From NCBI RefSeq assembly GCF_023053635.1, contig NC_086172.1, positions 22,411,501 to 22,475,500 of the forward strand: a DNA stretch of 64,000 nt, read 5' to 3'. A model generated the notes under the pieces. It made no database searches. It was not told the DNA's origin and was given only the letters and a program-made list of their open reading frames with translations. Origin of the DNA: Elgaria multicarinata webbii (Eukaryota > Chordata > Lepidosauria > Squamata > Anguidae). The position numbers and the translations under genes were made by a program. How positions within the stretch are numbered: the first letter of the stretch is position 1; every line of letters starts with the position of its first letter. Below, piece after piece: positions 14,801 to 25,230 of this stretch.

Positions 14801-17616
14801 CCACTGCCTGTCCTTAAAATCCCCTTACAATTTTGCTAGCAGATGGACTCTAGGGAAACTGTAATGGCTCTGAGAAACCCACAGAAGGGCTTGTTGTGGG
14901 CTCTGGGGCTGCCTGCTGTACAAAGGGAAAGACCAGGCACGGCCCCACTAGTGACTTTTTCTGTGCCTGTGGCAGCACTTCTGAACCTTTGAACTACTAT
15001 GTTCATTGCAAAAGTTTACAGAATTGGTCTGTTCTTTAATTTGGTTTCTTTTAGTTTTCTCAAGTGGACAAGGAGCCCCTTTGGAAAGTGAAGATCAAAC
15101 TGCTGAAGGTAAATCTAATAGAGCTTGGGGGTGGGGGGGTTGGATTTCTTCCCTCCATGGGTCTTTAAAAGCCAAAACCAGCCAGGGTGTGCTGCAGGGC
15201 AAAAAAAAGGGGGGGGGTTAGATGGAGAGAGGCTACATAAGTCTTTCCCCACTGGTACTTTCCTGCTCCAAATTATTCCCCCCACATCTGCTCCCCGCCC
15301 CACCACCCCATGGCTGGTGCAAGGTTAGAGATCTGTACTTGATGAAAAAGCAGCTGATTGTGTGAATTGATCCCACGAAAAGCATGATATTTTAGGTGTT
15401 GTGAGGAGATATGGAAGTTCTAATTCTGATGTTATTTGTGCAAGTTACATCTTGGTTTGCAAATATCAAATTACAAACATCATGTGTGAACTAACCCGGG
15501 GTGCTCCGAGACACACACCAACCACCATTTTGAACATGTAAGCCATGATGTGCAGGTGGGCACTGAATGTTATCTTGTCACATGCAACCCAGGCGTCATG
15601 CGTTATTTGAGAGTTAAACAACCTTTGGATGACCCTAGAACAATCCATAGCTTCTGACTCTTGTTTTCCTAATGGCATCCCTGCTTGATAAGGCAATTTT
15701 GCAGTTAGGTTTGGAGGGTTAAAAGTGGCTTTTAATACAGCATCAGGAGCAACCAAAAAAGGCCAGAAGCATGCACACAAGCATTTGCAAACACTTAAAG
15801 AGAGTCTCTAGATCATACCCATTGACCTCAGTTAACCTGGAGTACTTAAACACAAGCTAGTATTACAGATGTGGAACTGGGTCAGGGCAAAAAGATGGCT
15901 TTGCTTAAGGCCATCCAATGTGTTCATATTCAATCTGAGGACTGAATTCACATTTTCTCCATCCAAAGCCCAACATTCTCCTCACTGGAGCACACAGATA
16001 TTTCACCCCCTTCTCATTCTGAAGCAGTTTCTGAATCATGAATACTGGTCAACATGAATGATGGAGAGCCCAAATGGACATTCCACGTGTTTCTCTTAAA
16101 ACTCCGTTGTAAAAGTGAAGTCAAAATATATTAATAGAGGAGGGAAAGCAATTTGTGTATGAATATGAAAAATTAACTGTTCATTTCATCACAGAGACTG
16201 AAGGTTCTCCCAATGAGTCAAGGAGTATGGAAGAAGGAAACGTTGAAGAATTCTTCGAAGAAAATGATGAAGAAACTACAGATGGTGGGTCAGAAAGCTT
16301 AATGAAAAATACCTTTTTTCTTACTCTTTGGGGTGTTGGTAATAACAGCTGCATTGCCTTCCCACGTAAGAAGGGAAAAGACACAGCCATATAACACAAG
16401 AAGACATCATGTGAAGAATGAATATAGTTGTCATTATTGGTCAAATTTATTTTCAGTTTACAGCTTACATTTGTTGGTTTATATCTCCTTCTCAAATCTG
16501 CTTTGGTTTCTGACTTCCATTAACATTGTCAGGATATCACTTACAGTAAGACATTACTTTAGTCATGTCATGAATGACCTGGATCTTTAGGTGTTTCAGG
16601 TGAAGGCTAAGTAAACCAGGCACCATCAGTCAAATGCCCAGAAGTTCATTCATTCCCTGGAATGATGCAAATGTAATTTTATAGACTATAAAATAATACG
16701 TTTTTGTAAAAAGGCTAACATTGGTTTTGACTTCACAACTTGCTGTTTTATAATCATGACCACCTAAACAGAGCCATGAGGTAATAAAATACCATGGCAG
16801 CAAGAACTTCAAATACACACACACACACACACACACACATATTAACTAAAAGCAGATTTTGTACCCTGGTAAAGTCAAAAAGAATGAACATCGTGGATAG
16901 CCATTTAATTGGGTATTCCATGAATGTCTTAGACTGTCCTATTTGGAAAAGGAAATAGAGAACAACTCAAAACTAAATTATATTTATTTATGTATTTATT
17001 TTTATTTTGCAGCTCCTGACTTGTTTTGAGCAGAGGCTGATTTGAGCAATAATGAATACAATTCATAATTTGTTACTGATCCCTTCAGCTGTAGCTGAGA
17101 ATATTCCTGGATATGTTCGCTTCTATGACTCAACAACAATAGATTCGGTGCAGGAAAACGTCAGTGCTTCTTTCTCTATGTAATGAAGAATGTAGCTATG
17201 TCAAAATGTAGGCATGTTTGCCTTTTTTCTTGACCACTAAACACATGTGCTATGGCCGACTTTATCCATTTGAGATGAAGTATTTGAATTAAACCAGTTG
17301 AAATTGTTTTTTTGTGCAGTGAAAAGGTCATCCTAAAGGTCATTTTTCCATCCCTGCTTCCTCTTCCCTTTACCCCTTCGTTATTGCTTTGCTTAATGGT
17401 CAGCCTGAAGAAGAGTGCTGGAGAACTCAAAAACATGCTTAGTGCTCTGTCACAGATTTGTTAGTCCTAATAAAGGTACTGCAATAGTATGGTTTTGGAT
17501 TTTTTTTCCTAATGGAATAACTACTGACAATTTTTGAAATGTATGGACCTTACATGGACCGTGTAGTAGCCTGGAGGAAGGCATGGATACACTGCAACAT
17601 TCTGTTGCAGGTCCCA

Positions 17617-17670
<54 letters not shown>

Positions 17671-18598
17671 CGCGCACGCACTAGGAGAGCTCCCCCAAAC
17701 CTTTCTGTTGCACAACAGCTTCCACAAATATAACTTTAGCTAAATTCTCTTGCACATAGTTTGGAAGCTAATTTCCACTAGCAGAACTCGTGATTCCTCT
17801 CTGCTCCATTTTATTCTCTCCACAACCCTGTCAGGAAGTTTAGGCTGAGAATCAGTGACTGGCCCCAAGTCACCCAATGAGCTTCCATGGCTGAGTGGTA
17901 CTTGAACCCTGGTTTGCCCAGCCCCAAGTCCAACGTTCTAACCACTACACCACACTGGCTCTCGGTGCCTTTTGATTGGTAGCGCTAGGAGCCTTCTGTC
18001 TAAGCACCCATAATGCTTCTCTTTACCACCCTGGAGTGGAGCACCCAGGGAGAGAGTGAATCCTAGGGGATAAATTCCGTTACTCTGATTAATTGCTATG
18101 CAGAAATTGACCATCAGACCTGGCAGGCTTTTGACTCTCCATCTGATAAAGGAGGTTTCACGGTTGCCTGCATAAATCTCAAACTCTCATTAGAAAACCT
18201 ACTACATTTTAAAGCACAGCGAACTTTAAATATCCTGTTTTATATTTAATTGTGTGAAATGCCCCAAACTATAGTTACAAAGCACCAGATTTCCACGGCA
18301 CCAGCAAGAATGAGATATTTTATGAGACAACCACACTGTTCTGAGGTACTGAAACCCTTGAGGCTGCTCGTCTTGAGAGCTGCAAAAGTGTGTTTTGAAT
18401 TTTAAAGATTATCTCTTATCTCGCCTTTTTTTTTCTTTTTTAAAGAGGAGACCACAAATTCGTAGTAAATATGGCAGCTCATTGTTATATAACGTCCTTC
18501 TTCCTGTGTTAATGATAATTACTTCCCTCTTGCTTCTCGTCTCCATAGTAGCATCTTGTTTCTCAGCAACCAGGAGACGTTCCAGTCTCACATTCTAG
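2958..18598 (+). CDS. MDH1B: MDH1B, malate dehydrogenase 1B-like, 3' part (9 exons, 5' end outside window)
   Basis: Nine exons with GT-AG borders and consistent phases: 2958-3099, 6897-7060, 9294-9433, 11204-11255, 13120-13167, 15055-15108, 16195-16284, 17089-17159 and 18446-18598 (TAG stop 18596-18598). Together they give 914 nt, about 303 residues. The first three encode the C-terminal half of a lactate/malate dehydrogenase fold: IVWGNISGGSFVDLSK, AIWGPPSFFRPLL, YWYQDSPPGEMVSLGV and GLPEGIVYSMPVRFENGSW. These match MDH1B rather than cytosolic MDH1. MDH1B is a poorly studied MDH paralogue whose enzymatic activity is not established. The last six exons add an acidic tail and a hydrophobic C-terminus that I do not recall in human MDH1B. 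Exons before 2958 are not in the window. The DYTN gene follows in the same direction, as in human. I am confident of the first four exons and less so of the tail. Confidence 0.9.
3618..3930 (-). mobile_element. Sauria SINE
   Basis: A minus-strand copy with the squamate Sauria SINE layout: tRNA-like head (GCCTCATGTGGCGCAGAG) with a B-box GTTCGATCCC, body (GAGTACCCAG, GGCAACGGCAAACCACC, GAAAACGTCAGCGAAAGC) and a 3' end near AGGTTCCTTTCC. It is full length, in MDH1B intron sequence. Confidence 0.85.
6165..6403 (-). mobile_element. MIR-like tRNA-SINE with L2-type tail
   Basis: On the minus strand it reads from CCAGTGCGACGTAGTGGCTAG through a B-box-like GGGTTCTAGTC and CACTGGGTGACTTTGGGCC to a tail ending in a TAAATAAATAAA run. 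This is the layout of the CORE/MIR-type SINEs of reptiles. It lies in an MDH1B intron. Confidence 0.7.
6897..7060 (+). CDS. MDH1B: MDH1B exon, substrate-domain core
   Basis: This 164-bp exon (phase 1 in, phase 1 out) lies between TGACAG and GAAG|GTAAAT. It carries the AHVIATLLGYWYQDSPPGE region. In cytosolic MDH the equivalent stretch is an alpha helix followed by the Thr/Ser-Pro-x-Gly-Glu turn before the VSMGV strand. The SPPGE motif is kept, which argues for an intact fold. Confidence 0.9.
11313..11643. mobile_element. GC-rich foldback MITE
   Basis: A 331-bp unit has inverted ends GGGCCCTTCCACA and GTGTGGAAGGCCC. Arms of about 115 bp include CGACCCCAAAACGATAGTGT and its complement, around a GC-rich centre. 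It is non-coding; open frames on both strands mirror each other because of the palindrome. It lies in an MDH1B intron. Confidence 0.8.
13014..13070 (+). repeat. Repeat tail family (GGGCGGT...AATAAATAAA)
   Basis: The block TGTGAACCACCCAGAGAGCT, CCGGCTATTGGGCGGTATAG and AAATG followed by (TAAA)n recurs. Plus-strand copies are here and at 59918-59982. Minus-strand copies are at 133-212, 26725-26800, 36601-36663, 52962-53036 and 56353-56410. It looks like a LINE or SINE 3' end shared by many insertions; I do not know its family name. Confidence 0.65.
13620..13812 (+). mobile_element. CR1 LINE 3' end
   Basis: The stretch reads GAGGTTGTGGGCTCTCCCAC, AGGCCTTCAAGAGGCAGCTG and TTGGACTCGATGGCC, and ends in the CR1-type octamer repeat TATTCTATGATTCTAT. 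A short minus-strand piece of the same 3' end is at about 21684-21738. Confidence 0.82.
13935..14398 (+). mobile_element. Bov-B (RTE) LINE, 3' fragment
   Basis: The 5' part translates to VTYGCESWTIRKAERRKIDA and ELWCWRKILRV, the conserved end of the RTE reverse transcriptase. It continues through a decayed frame to CACGAAGAATCGGAAGCGAC and TGAACGAATAAACAACAACA, the Bov-B 3' end. It lies in an MDH1B intron, about 120 bp after a CR1 3' end. Confidence 0.85.
15055..18598 (+). CDS. MDH1B: MDH1B C-terminal tail exons with predicted membrane anchor
   Basis: Exons 15055-15108, 16195-16284, 17089-17159 and 18446-18598 continue the open frame from exon 13120-13167. The 90-nt exon is strongly acidic (EEGNVEEFFEENDEET). 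The last exon encodes a basic stretch (RRPQIRSK), about 25 hydrophobic residues rich in Leu, Ile and Val (around LLPVLMIITSLLLLVSIVA), then Ser-Ala-Thr-Arg-Arg-Arg and a TAG stop. One hydrophobic segment close to the C-terminus with basic flanks is the layout of a tail-anchored protein. The donor after the 17089-17159 exon (AAC|GTCAGT) is weak, so this link is less certain than the others. Confidence 0.65.
17620..17680. repeat. (GT)n followed by (GC)n microsatellite
   Basis: About 21 GT units pass directly into GCGCGCGCGCGC, giving roughly 60 bp of alternating purine-pyrimidine with Z-DNA potential. It lies in the last MDH1B intron. Confidence 0.95.
17800..17961 (-). mobile_element. MIR-like tRNA-SINE fragment
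   Basis: A minus-strand piece of the same family, with CAAGTCACCCAATGAGC, CATGGCTGAGTGGTACTTGA and TAACCACTACACCACACTGG. It lies in the last MDH1B intron. A smaller piece of the family is at about 24005-24065. Confidence 0.65.
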
Positions 18599-19265
18599 AG
18601 AGGCAGAAGGTCAACCAGTGCGAAATGGCCCTTTAGAAACAAAAGATCAAAGGAGCTGCCTGTTTTCAATTATTCAGAATATTTATTATTAATTGGTTGT
18701 CGTTGAATTGTTGTTGTTGGTAGGGGATAAGAGCTGGCAGGAAGCTGGGCATTTTAGCATGTGTCTGTAAAGCCATAAATGAGACAACTATTTCAAGGTG
18801 AAACACTTTTTCTTGGGACATCGTTCTACAGTGAAAGTAGACAGCTTTGACTGCCTTGAGGCCCCTGGAGACATTTGGTAGCTAACTGAATGCGAAGTAA
18901 GGCCTTCACTTAAAGCAAGGTGGTGTATACAGTTGCAGCAGTGTGTCAGTGAAAGAAAATAAATGCAGCAGGAGGTAGCATTTGATATTACCGTGGTTTG
19001 TTTTGGACTTAAAAGCATATTTCCTGTGAGCACCCTTCTTCCGTGATCTCCTACCTGAGCACCTTGGGGGACTCGAAAACTGTGCTGCAATTCAGAGACG
19101 TCTGGGTTCTATACAAGGATATAAAACCCACCAGGTATACAGCGTTTGAAGGACGTAAATTTAAACTCAAGGATAAAGTTATTAATTGTAAGCCTTCTTG
19201 GTAATGTTTTATCAAAAGGATGGATCTAAATATTATACCTAAATAAATAAATGCTGTATTGTTCC
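18599..19265 (+). other. MDH1B: Probable MDH1B 3' UTR and polyadenylation region
   Basis: The sequence after the MDH1B stop holds AATAAA at 18958-18963 and overlapping AATAAA motifs at 19242-19251. The second cluster is followed by a GT-rich stretch from about 19274, a suitable downstream element. The transcript probably ends near 19265. That is only about 115 bp before the exon with the DYTN start codon. Confidence 0.5.
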
Positions 19266-19378
19266 TTATTACAGTGTGTAATATGAGTTGTGAGTTGCAA
19301 CCAATGAGTGTTTTGCTGTGGCTGCTGCTGCTGCTGTTTGGAAACTATCATGTTCTACCACAGTTTGTTTTATTTCAG

Positions 19379-19434
19379 GGAATCTGCTTTTCTTCCTGTC
19401 TCCAAGGGTAATAAGATGGATTTGGATCAACAAG
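19379..19434 (+). CDS. DYTN: DYTN first coding exon
   Basis: A TTTATTTCAG acceptor ends at 19378. The ATG at 19416 opens MDLDQQ, and the exon ends at CAAG|GTAAGT (donor GT at 19435). The acceptor implies an untranslated exon further upstream, which would lie in or close to the MDH1B 3' UTR. Only 19416-19434 is coding. Confidence 0.8.
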
Positions 19435-21869
19435 GTAAGTATGAAATGCAGTTGCTTCTTTCCAACTGTAACTTGAAGTCCTAAGGAGACCTCTTATGCA
19501 TCACCAAAACAGAGTGATGCACTTTATTTGCATAAAGTGTTCATTTACTAATTTATAGAGAGAGGATGCAAATTTAGAAATAATTGCTATAATTTAAATA
19601 GAAATGCAATACTTCTAACCTTAGTAAGGAAGGCTGTGACAAGGCTGGGCAGTGGCTCAGTCCGCAGTCCACTGTTGATGGGGCAGCGTCAAGGCCCCAA
19701 CTCTCCTTTCTTAGGGCTCTTTATTTTTCAACCAGGCTTGGACTGGGCAGCCCTTCAAATAGACAATGGCTTCAGATAGAGGATTGCCTTCAGATAGTGG
19801 ATTGTCTTAAGGCGACGTATGGTCACCTTAAGCTGGGCTTTTAAATAAAACACAAAATAAAGGACGTGGTTATGGTATGTGTGCATTTTCTTCACAGAGG
19901 CTTTGAATGCTATTCAGAATTCTGTGTACAGAACAGCCCTGAAGCTCCGTGCTGTGCAAAGTCTATGCCAACGTGAGTAGTACAACAGAGACAGGATCAG
20001 GCCACTTTCTGAACAACTTGAAAGGAGACAAGTTAAACATTAAGAGCTCCATCACACCTACTTTTTTTAATCTGGTTTCCATCCGCAGTTTCCCCCTCCG
20101 TTTCCTTAGTGAGTCAAGCGCTGGGCACTTCCGCATCTCTGCATTGCATCTTTTCACCTGGAGCGCTACTATGCTGGCGAAATCTACCGCACTGCCACCT
20201 ACGTTCCAGTTAATTATTTATTTTTAAAAAAATATTTCTTTATTTCTGTGCCAATGCAATAGTACAGCAGCCTGAAACTGCGCAATTATGGTAAAACAAC
20301 ACACTATACTTCCACATATGATCATATTAAACAAACTTCAAGGAAGGGAGGCCGTTTATAGGAAGCAGAAAGGAGCGCATGGGCCGAGACTGTTGCTGTC
20401 TTTTGGCTTGGGAAAGGTTTCCAGGGGAAGAGGAGTGAAGGTTTGTTTTGCTTGTTTCAGAGGGTGGGCAGATGAACAATTTTAATTAATTTCTTTTGTA
20501 AAGCTAGTCAAGTCCCCTCCTTTGCTCCAAGTTAACCAAAATGCTTACATCTTGCATAATTTTTAAAGAAAAAGAGATCAAACTTGGCACAGTGGAAGCT
20601 CTTAAGGAGGACTTTAGCCATGCCAAGTTTGAATCAGATCGGTTCATCCCTTGATTTTTAAGGAATTTTTAAACTTTCCCTCCTTAAACCGTTTTCCTGG
20701 TAGTCCACCAGTGCGAAAGACCACCTGTTGATCATGCGAAGCTGTGCATCTCCAGTTCATAAAACAGAGATCTGCTGTTCCCTTACTCAAGAGTAAAATT
20801 TGGGTTACGTTGGGGGAGGCCTTTGAAGCAAACACTGAGTGTGGAAAGCTGAAGTTTTAAAAAGTGCCCTTTGATCTTTTGGAGTTCCATGGGTGTGACT
20901 TTGGAATGGATTTGTTGCTTTATTTTTCAGTCGATTTGGTCGATGCCTCCTTGATTCAACACATTCTGCCAAACCACCAGTGCCGGGATGAGAAGCAGGA
21001 CCCGCTCACAGTGAAGCAGCTCTCAAAGCTGCTAAAGGAGCTTTTTGGGAGAGCCAGATTAGAGAAGCCGGGGCAGGTAGCGCCAAAGGCCCATGAACTA
21101 ACTTTGAGCCTCCTGACTGCTGCATTCGACAGGTGAGAAAAACAAGGTAACTAGGGTCTCATTTTTTGCTGATTTACAACATCTTCTCTGAGAGCCATTT
21201 TGATAAGAAAATAACACTGCAGAGCCAGTGGGTGTCTGTTGTTGTGGTGGTGGTGGTGTGTATTCAGCAATTGCATGCTCTGGTAATGGGCACAAAATTT
21301 AGCATCCTGAAAATTAATGTTTGAATCATTAAGGGTGCAATCCTGTGCATGGTGGCTAGGGAATGCTGGTTGTTGTAGGGCTTTAGACATGCCAAGTTTG
21401 AATCAGATTGGTTTATCCCTTGATTTTTAGGATTTTTTAAATCCCCCCCATAAACCATTTCCTGATACTCCCCCAATGCGAAATTCCACCTGTTTGCATC
21501 TGTGATCTATTTTCCTTTTCTTTGAAAATGCAAAGTTGTGCATTTCCAGTTCATAAAGTATAGATCTGCTGGTTCCGTTACTCAAGAGTGAATCTCATTG
21601 ATTTCAACTGCATTTACATCCAAGTCATACTAAAATCCCATGCATGCTTACCTTTGAGTAAACCCCATTGGACAGAGAGAGACTTAGAATCATAGAATAG
21701 TAGAGCTGGAAGGGGCCTACAAGGCCATCGATTCGCACCCCCTTACTTCTGAGTAAACACGTATAGAACTGACTATTAATTGTGTGGTCACAGAGAAGCT
21801 TTTTTTTAAAAGTCCAAAACAGCAAACTGGAAAGAAGTGCTCTGCAACCCTATGCTTACTTCTGAGGTC

Positions 21870-21921
<52 letters not shown>

Positions 21922-22195
21922 AAAATGAGCCCAATGCTCAGTGGCTATGGAATGCTGACTGACTTTTGGGGGAAGGGAGTGTGTATGTGTTACGGGGGCG
22001 CTGGAATCCTGGAAACCGATACTCCACCCTGCAATATTTTACCCTACTGTTCGGAGGAGCATTCAGTGACATCATGCACATCCCACCTAAAGCCTGACAT
22101 CAGGTAGTGTGGTTATGTGTCCTATGCGGCAGGGTCTTGCTATTTACTGTTTTACTCTGTACAGCACCATGTACATTGATGGTGCTATATAAATA

Positions 22196-22228
<33 letters not shown>

Positions 22229-25182
22229 CTCCAGAGGACAATCCTCATTATGAAGAGCTGTCAGAGGGCAGTCCTCTATTTGAAGCTCTGCAATGCCACC
22301 AAGGGAGCACAGTCAGAGATATAACAGTGTACTCTGCACACACACCTAACCTGAAAGAAATGGGCCTAGTTCCCATTGTGGTGCCTGAACTGTACCGGGT
22401 CATTAGGGTGGCCACTTATGCATTGCTAAAAAAAGAGGAAATGTATCACACACACACACACACAAAAGAGGACACCAATTTGCATGAAATGTCCATATGC
22501 TAATGCACATGTATAGATGCAAATTTAGAAATAATTACAATAACTTAAATAGAAATACAGTACATCTCACCATCACCACAAGGAAGACTATGACCAGGTT
22601 GATCTGTGTGCCTGCTCAGCCTCACGTGTGCCCACTCAGTCCAGGTGCTATTTGTTGATGGGCAACTTCAAGCCCCCCACACCCCGGGCTCTCCCTCCTT
22701 ATTTAAACCAAACTTGGAATTTATCTTTCTCTTTAACTCAGACTTGGTGGCATTACCTCTCCCCCTGCCCAAGAGACTGGAGAGCTAGTCTAGTAGAGAT
22801 ACAAACATTTGGGGTTTTTTTACACATTGACTTGCTGTCATCTGGGATTGTGCCCTCCGGGACAGTCCCAGCACCTATATTACTTCGTCATATAAAATGA
22901 CAGACAGATAAAGAACTATAACATGAAGACACTGTTGTAATGTAGCCCATGTATCAGCTGTTGACCTTGCTCTTGCATCCAGGGCATGTTATTTTTCTTG
23001 TCTTGTAGAAACGGAGTGGGTTTTATCCAGCCTCGATCGGTTGCGGCTGCTCTAATTGCTCTCTCAGGAGAAAACCTGCTTACCAAATATAGAGGTAAGA
23101 GGGACGCTGCTTTTCTGCATTCTGCCCCACAGGTTAGGTTCAGAACGCTGACAAAGAGATACCTTTTTTGCCCAATAAGTAGGATGACCATATGAAAAGG
23201 AGGACAGGGCTCCTGTATCTTTAACAGTTGCATAGAAAAGGGAATTTCAGCAGGTGTCATTTGTATATATGGAGACCCTGGTGAAATTTCCTCTTCATCA
23301 CAACAGTTAAAGGTGCAGGAGCTATACTGCAGCTATACTGTGACCAGATTTAAAAGAGGGCAGGGCACCTGCAGCTTTAACTGTGGTGATGAAGAGGGAA
23401 TTTCACCAGGTTCTCCATATATACAAATGACACCTGCTGAAATACCCTTTTCAATACAACTGTTAAAGATACAGGAGCCCTGTCCTCCTTTTCTTATGGT
23501 CACCCTACAATAAGCGAGTCGCGTCTTGCCAAGTGTGACCTCTGCATGTGACGGATCTAAGGGATTCATTGGAATAGAACTTGCAAGGATTTGAATTTGG
23601 GGAGGGACTTTTTTTAGTTAGAACCACATTTATACATAAAACAATGTAGCCATTGCCAAATGAGCGAGTCACCTATTAATGTAAGAGCTATGCAACCAAA
23701 ATACCCTATTAGTCCAAAGAGAAACGTTTAACTCTTGCTTGCAAACTTTGGAGTCAAAGTTTAAAGTCCAAATGTTCCCCTGGGTCACCAAGGTACTGGA
23801 CACTTCTGTTATTCCTCTGCAGACTACTTTAGTTCCAAAACCTGCCCTATATGGTTTGAGACCACAATACTTGATGGAGCGCCGCCGTGAACAATACAAT
23901 CACCCTTGGAGTGCCTCCTCCGAGAGAGGTTTAGAGGATAGCAACCAAGGAGAGGACCTTTTTGGTGGTGGCTCCCTGACTGTAGAATGCTCTCCCAGGT
24001 GATCCAGAGAGCTTCATGGCTGAACGGAGATTTGAACCCAGGCCTTTCCTGTCCAAATCCAACCTAATCTGGCCCCAAATATATCAGAGTTTTACTGACT
24101 GTGCCTTAATTCATCATGTTCCAAATGACAGGTCGTGAAGAATACGAGTTGGAAAATAACTTCCTTGACTTTGCTGGGTTTTTGATTGGTGTTTTCTGAT
24201 GTTGCCAGCGTTCTTTCAGCTTTACGCAACCTGTGCAGGAAGGGGTTCCAGCCGCATCATTCACATTACTCGAAATGGGGTGAGGAAACTGCTCACTGAC
24301 TTACTCCAGGTAATTCAGCTACCAGGCAATGTGGGGCCAGAGGGAAGTTGCATCTGCCCTTGTTTGTTTTGAGAAAACTGTATATAACACTAATACATGG
24401 ATGTAATACTAATAATCACCCAGTAGGGAATCGTGGATTAAGTCAGCAGGCCTATGAGTGGCTGGAGAAATCTGTGTATACAAATAGGGGCTGGTTTCCA
24501 ATTCCTGCTGTTCTTTCTTCAGTGAAAGTCCTCACTCCCACCGATTGGCATCTAAAGAATCCCACATGTATTGATATGGTACTTTTCTATTTAAAATATT
24601 AAATATTAAGCTACTGTGTGTAAAAGGAAACGTGACTGTGTTGTATTGAGCACGTTATACCTCCCCTTCTCATAAAGCTTCATCCCACGTACCTGCTTCC
24701 CTCGGATTATCCCCGTAGCGCTAAGCTTTCGCCGTTGTTGTTTTTGCTACCGGGCGACAGCGATCCTTTGCATACCAGGAAGTGAGTTTAAGGGGGGAAA
24801 TGTAAAAAATCATTAAAAAATCAATGGATGACCCAATTCAATTCAAATTTGGAATGCTTAAAGCTCTCCCTAATATCTATTACTGTGCCAATTTTAGTGT
24901 CTTTATCTTTAAAGCTTACGCAGATGTAAGTATTTCTTTAAAATCCTGCTCCTGCGTCCCAGCGGCGGATCGGAAGACACGCTCAAAATGCAGGGGCTAA
25001 ATACGGCAAATCTTTTTGCTTTATTGCACAATTAAGGCAGGATGCATGGGAGTACTTCACAATCAAAGCAGATTATAAGGTGGAAAACTTCTGAGTCCTT
25101 TGCATGCAATTCGCAGTGATTGCACAGTATATCGCTGGTGTGATAAAGCTCATAGTATGTACATCTTTTAATCTGTCTGATC

Positions 25183-25230
<48 letters not shown>

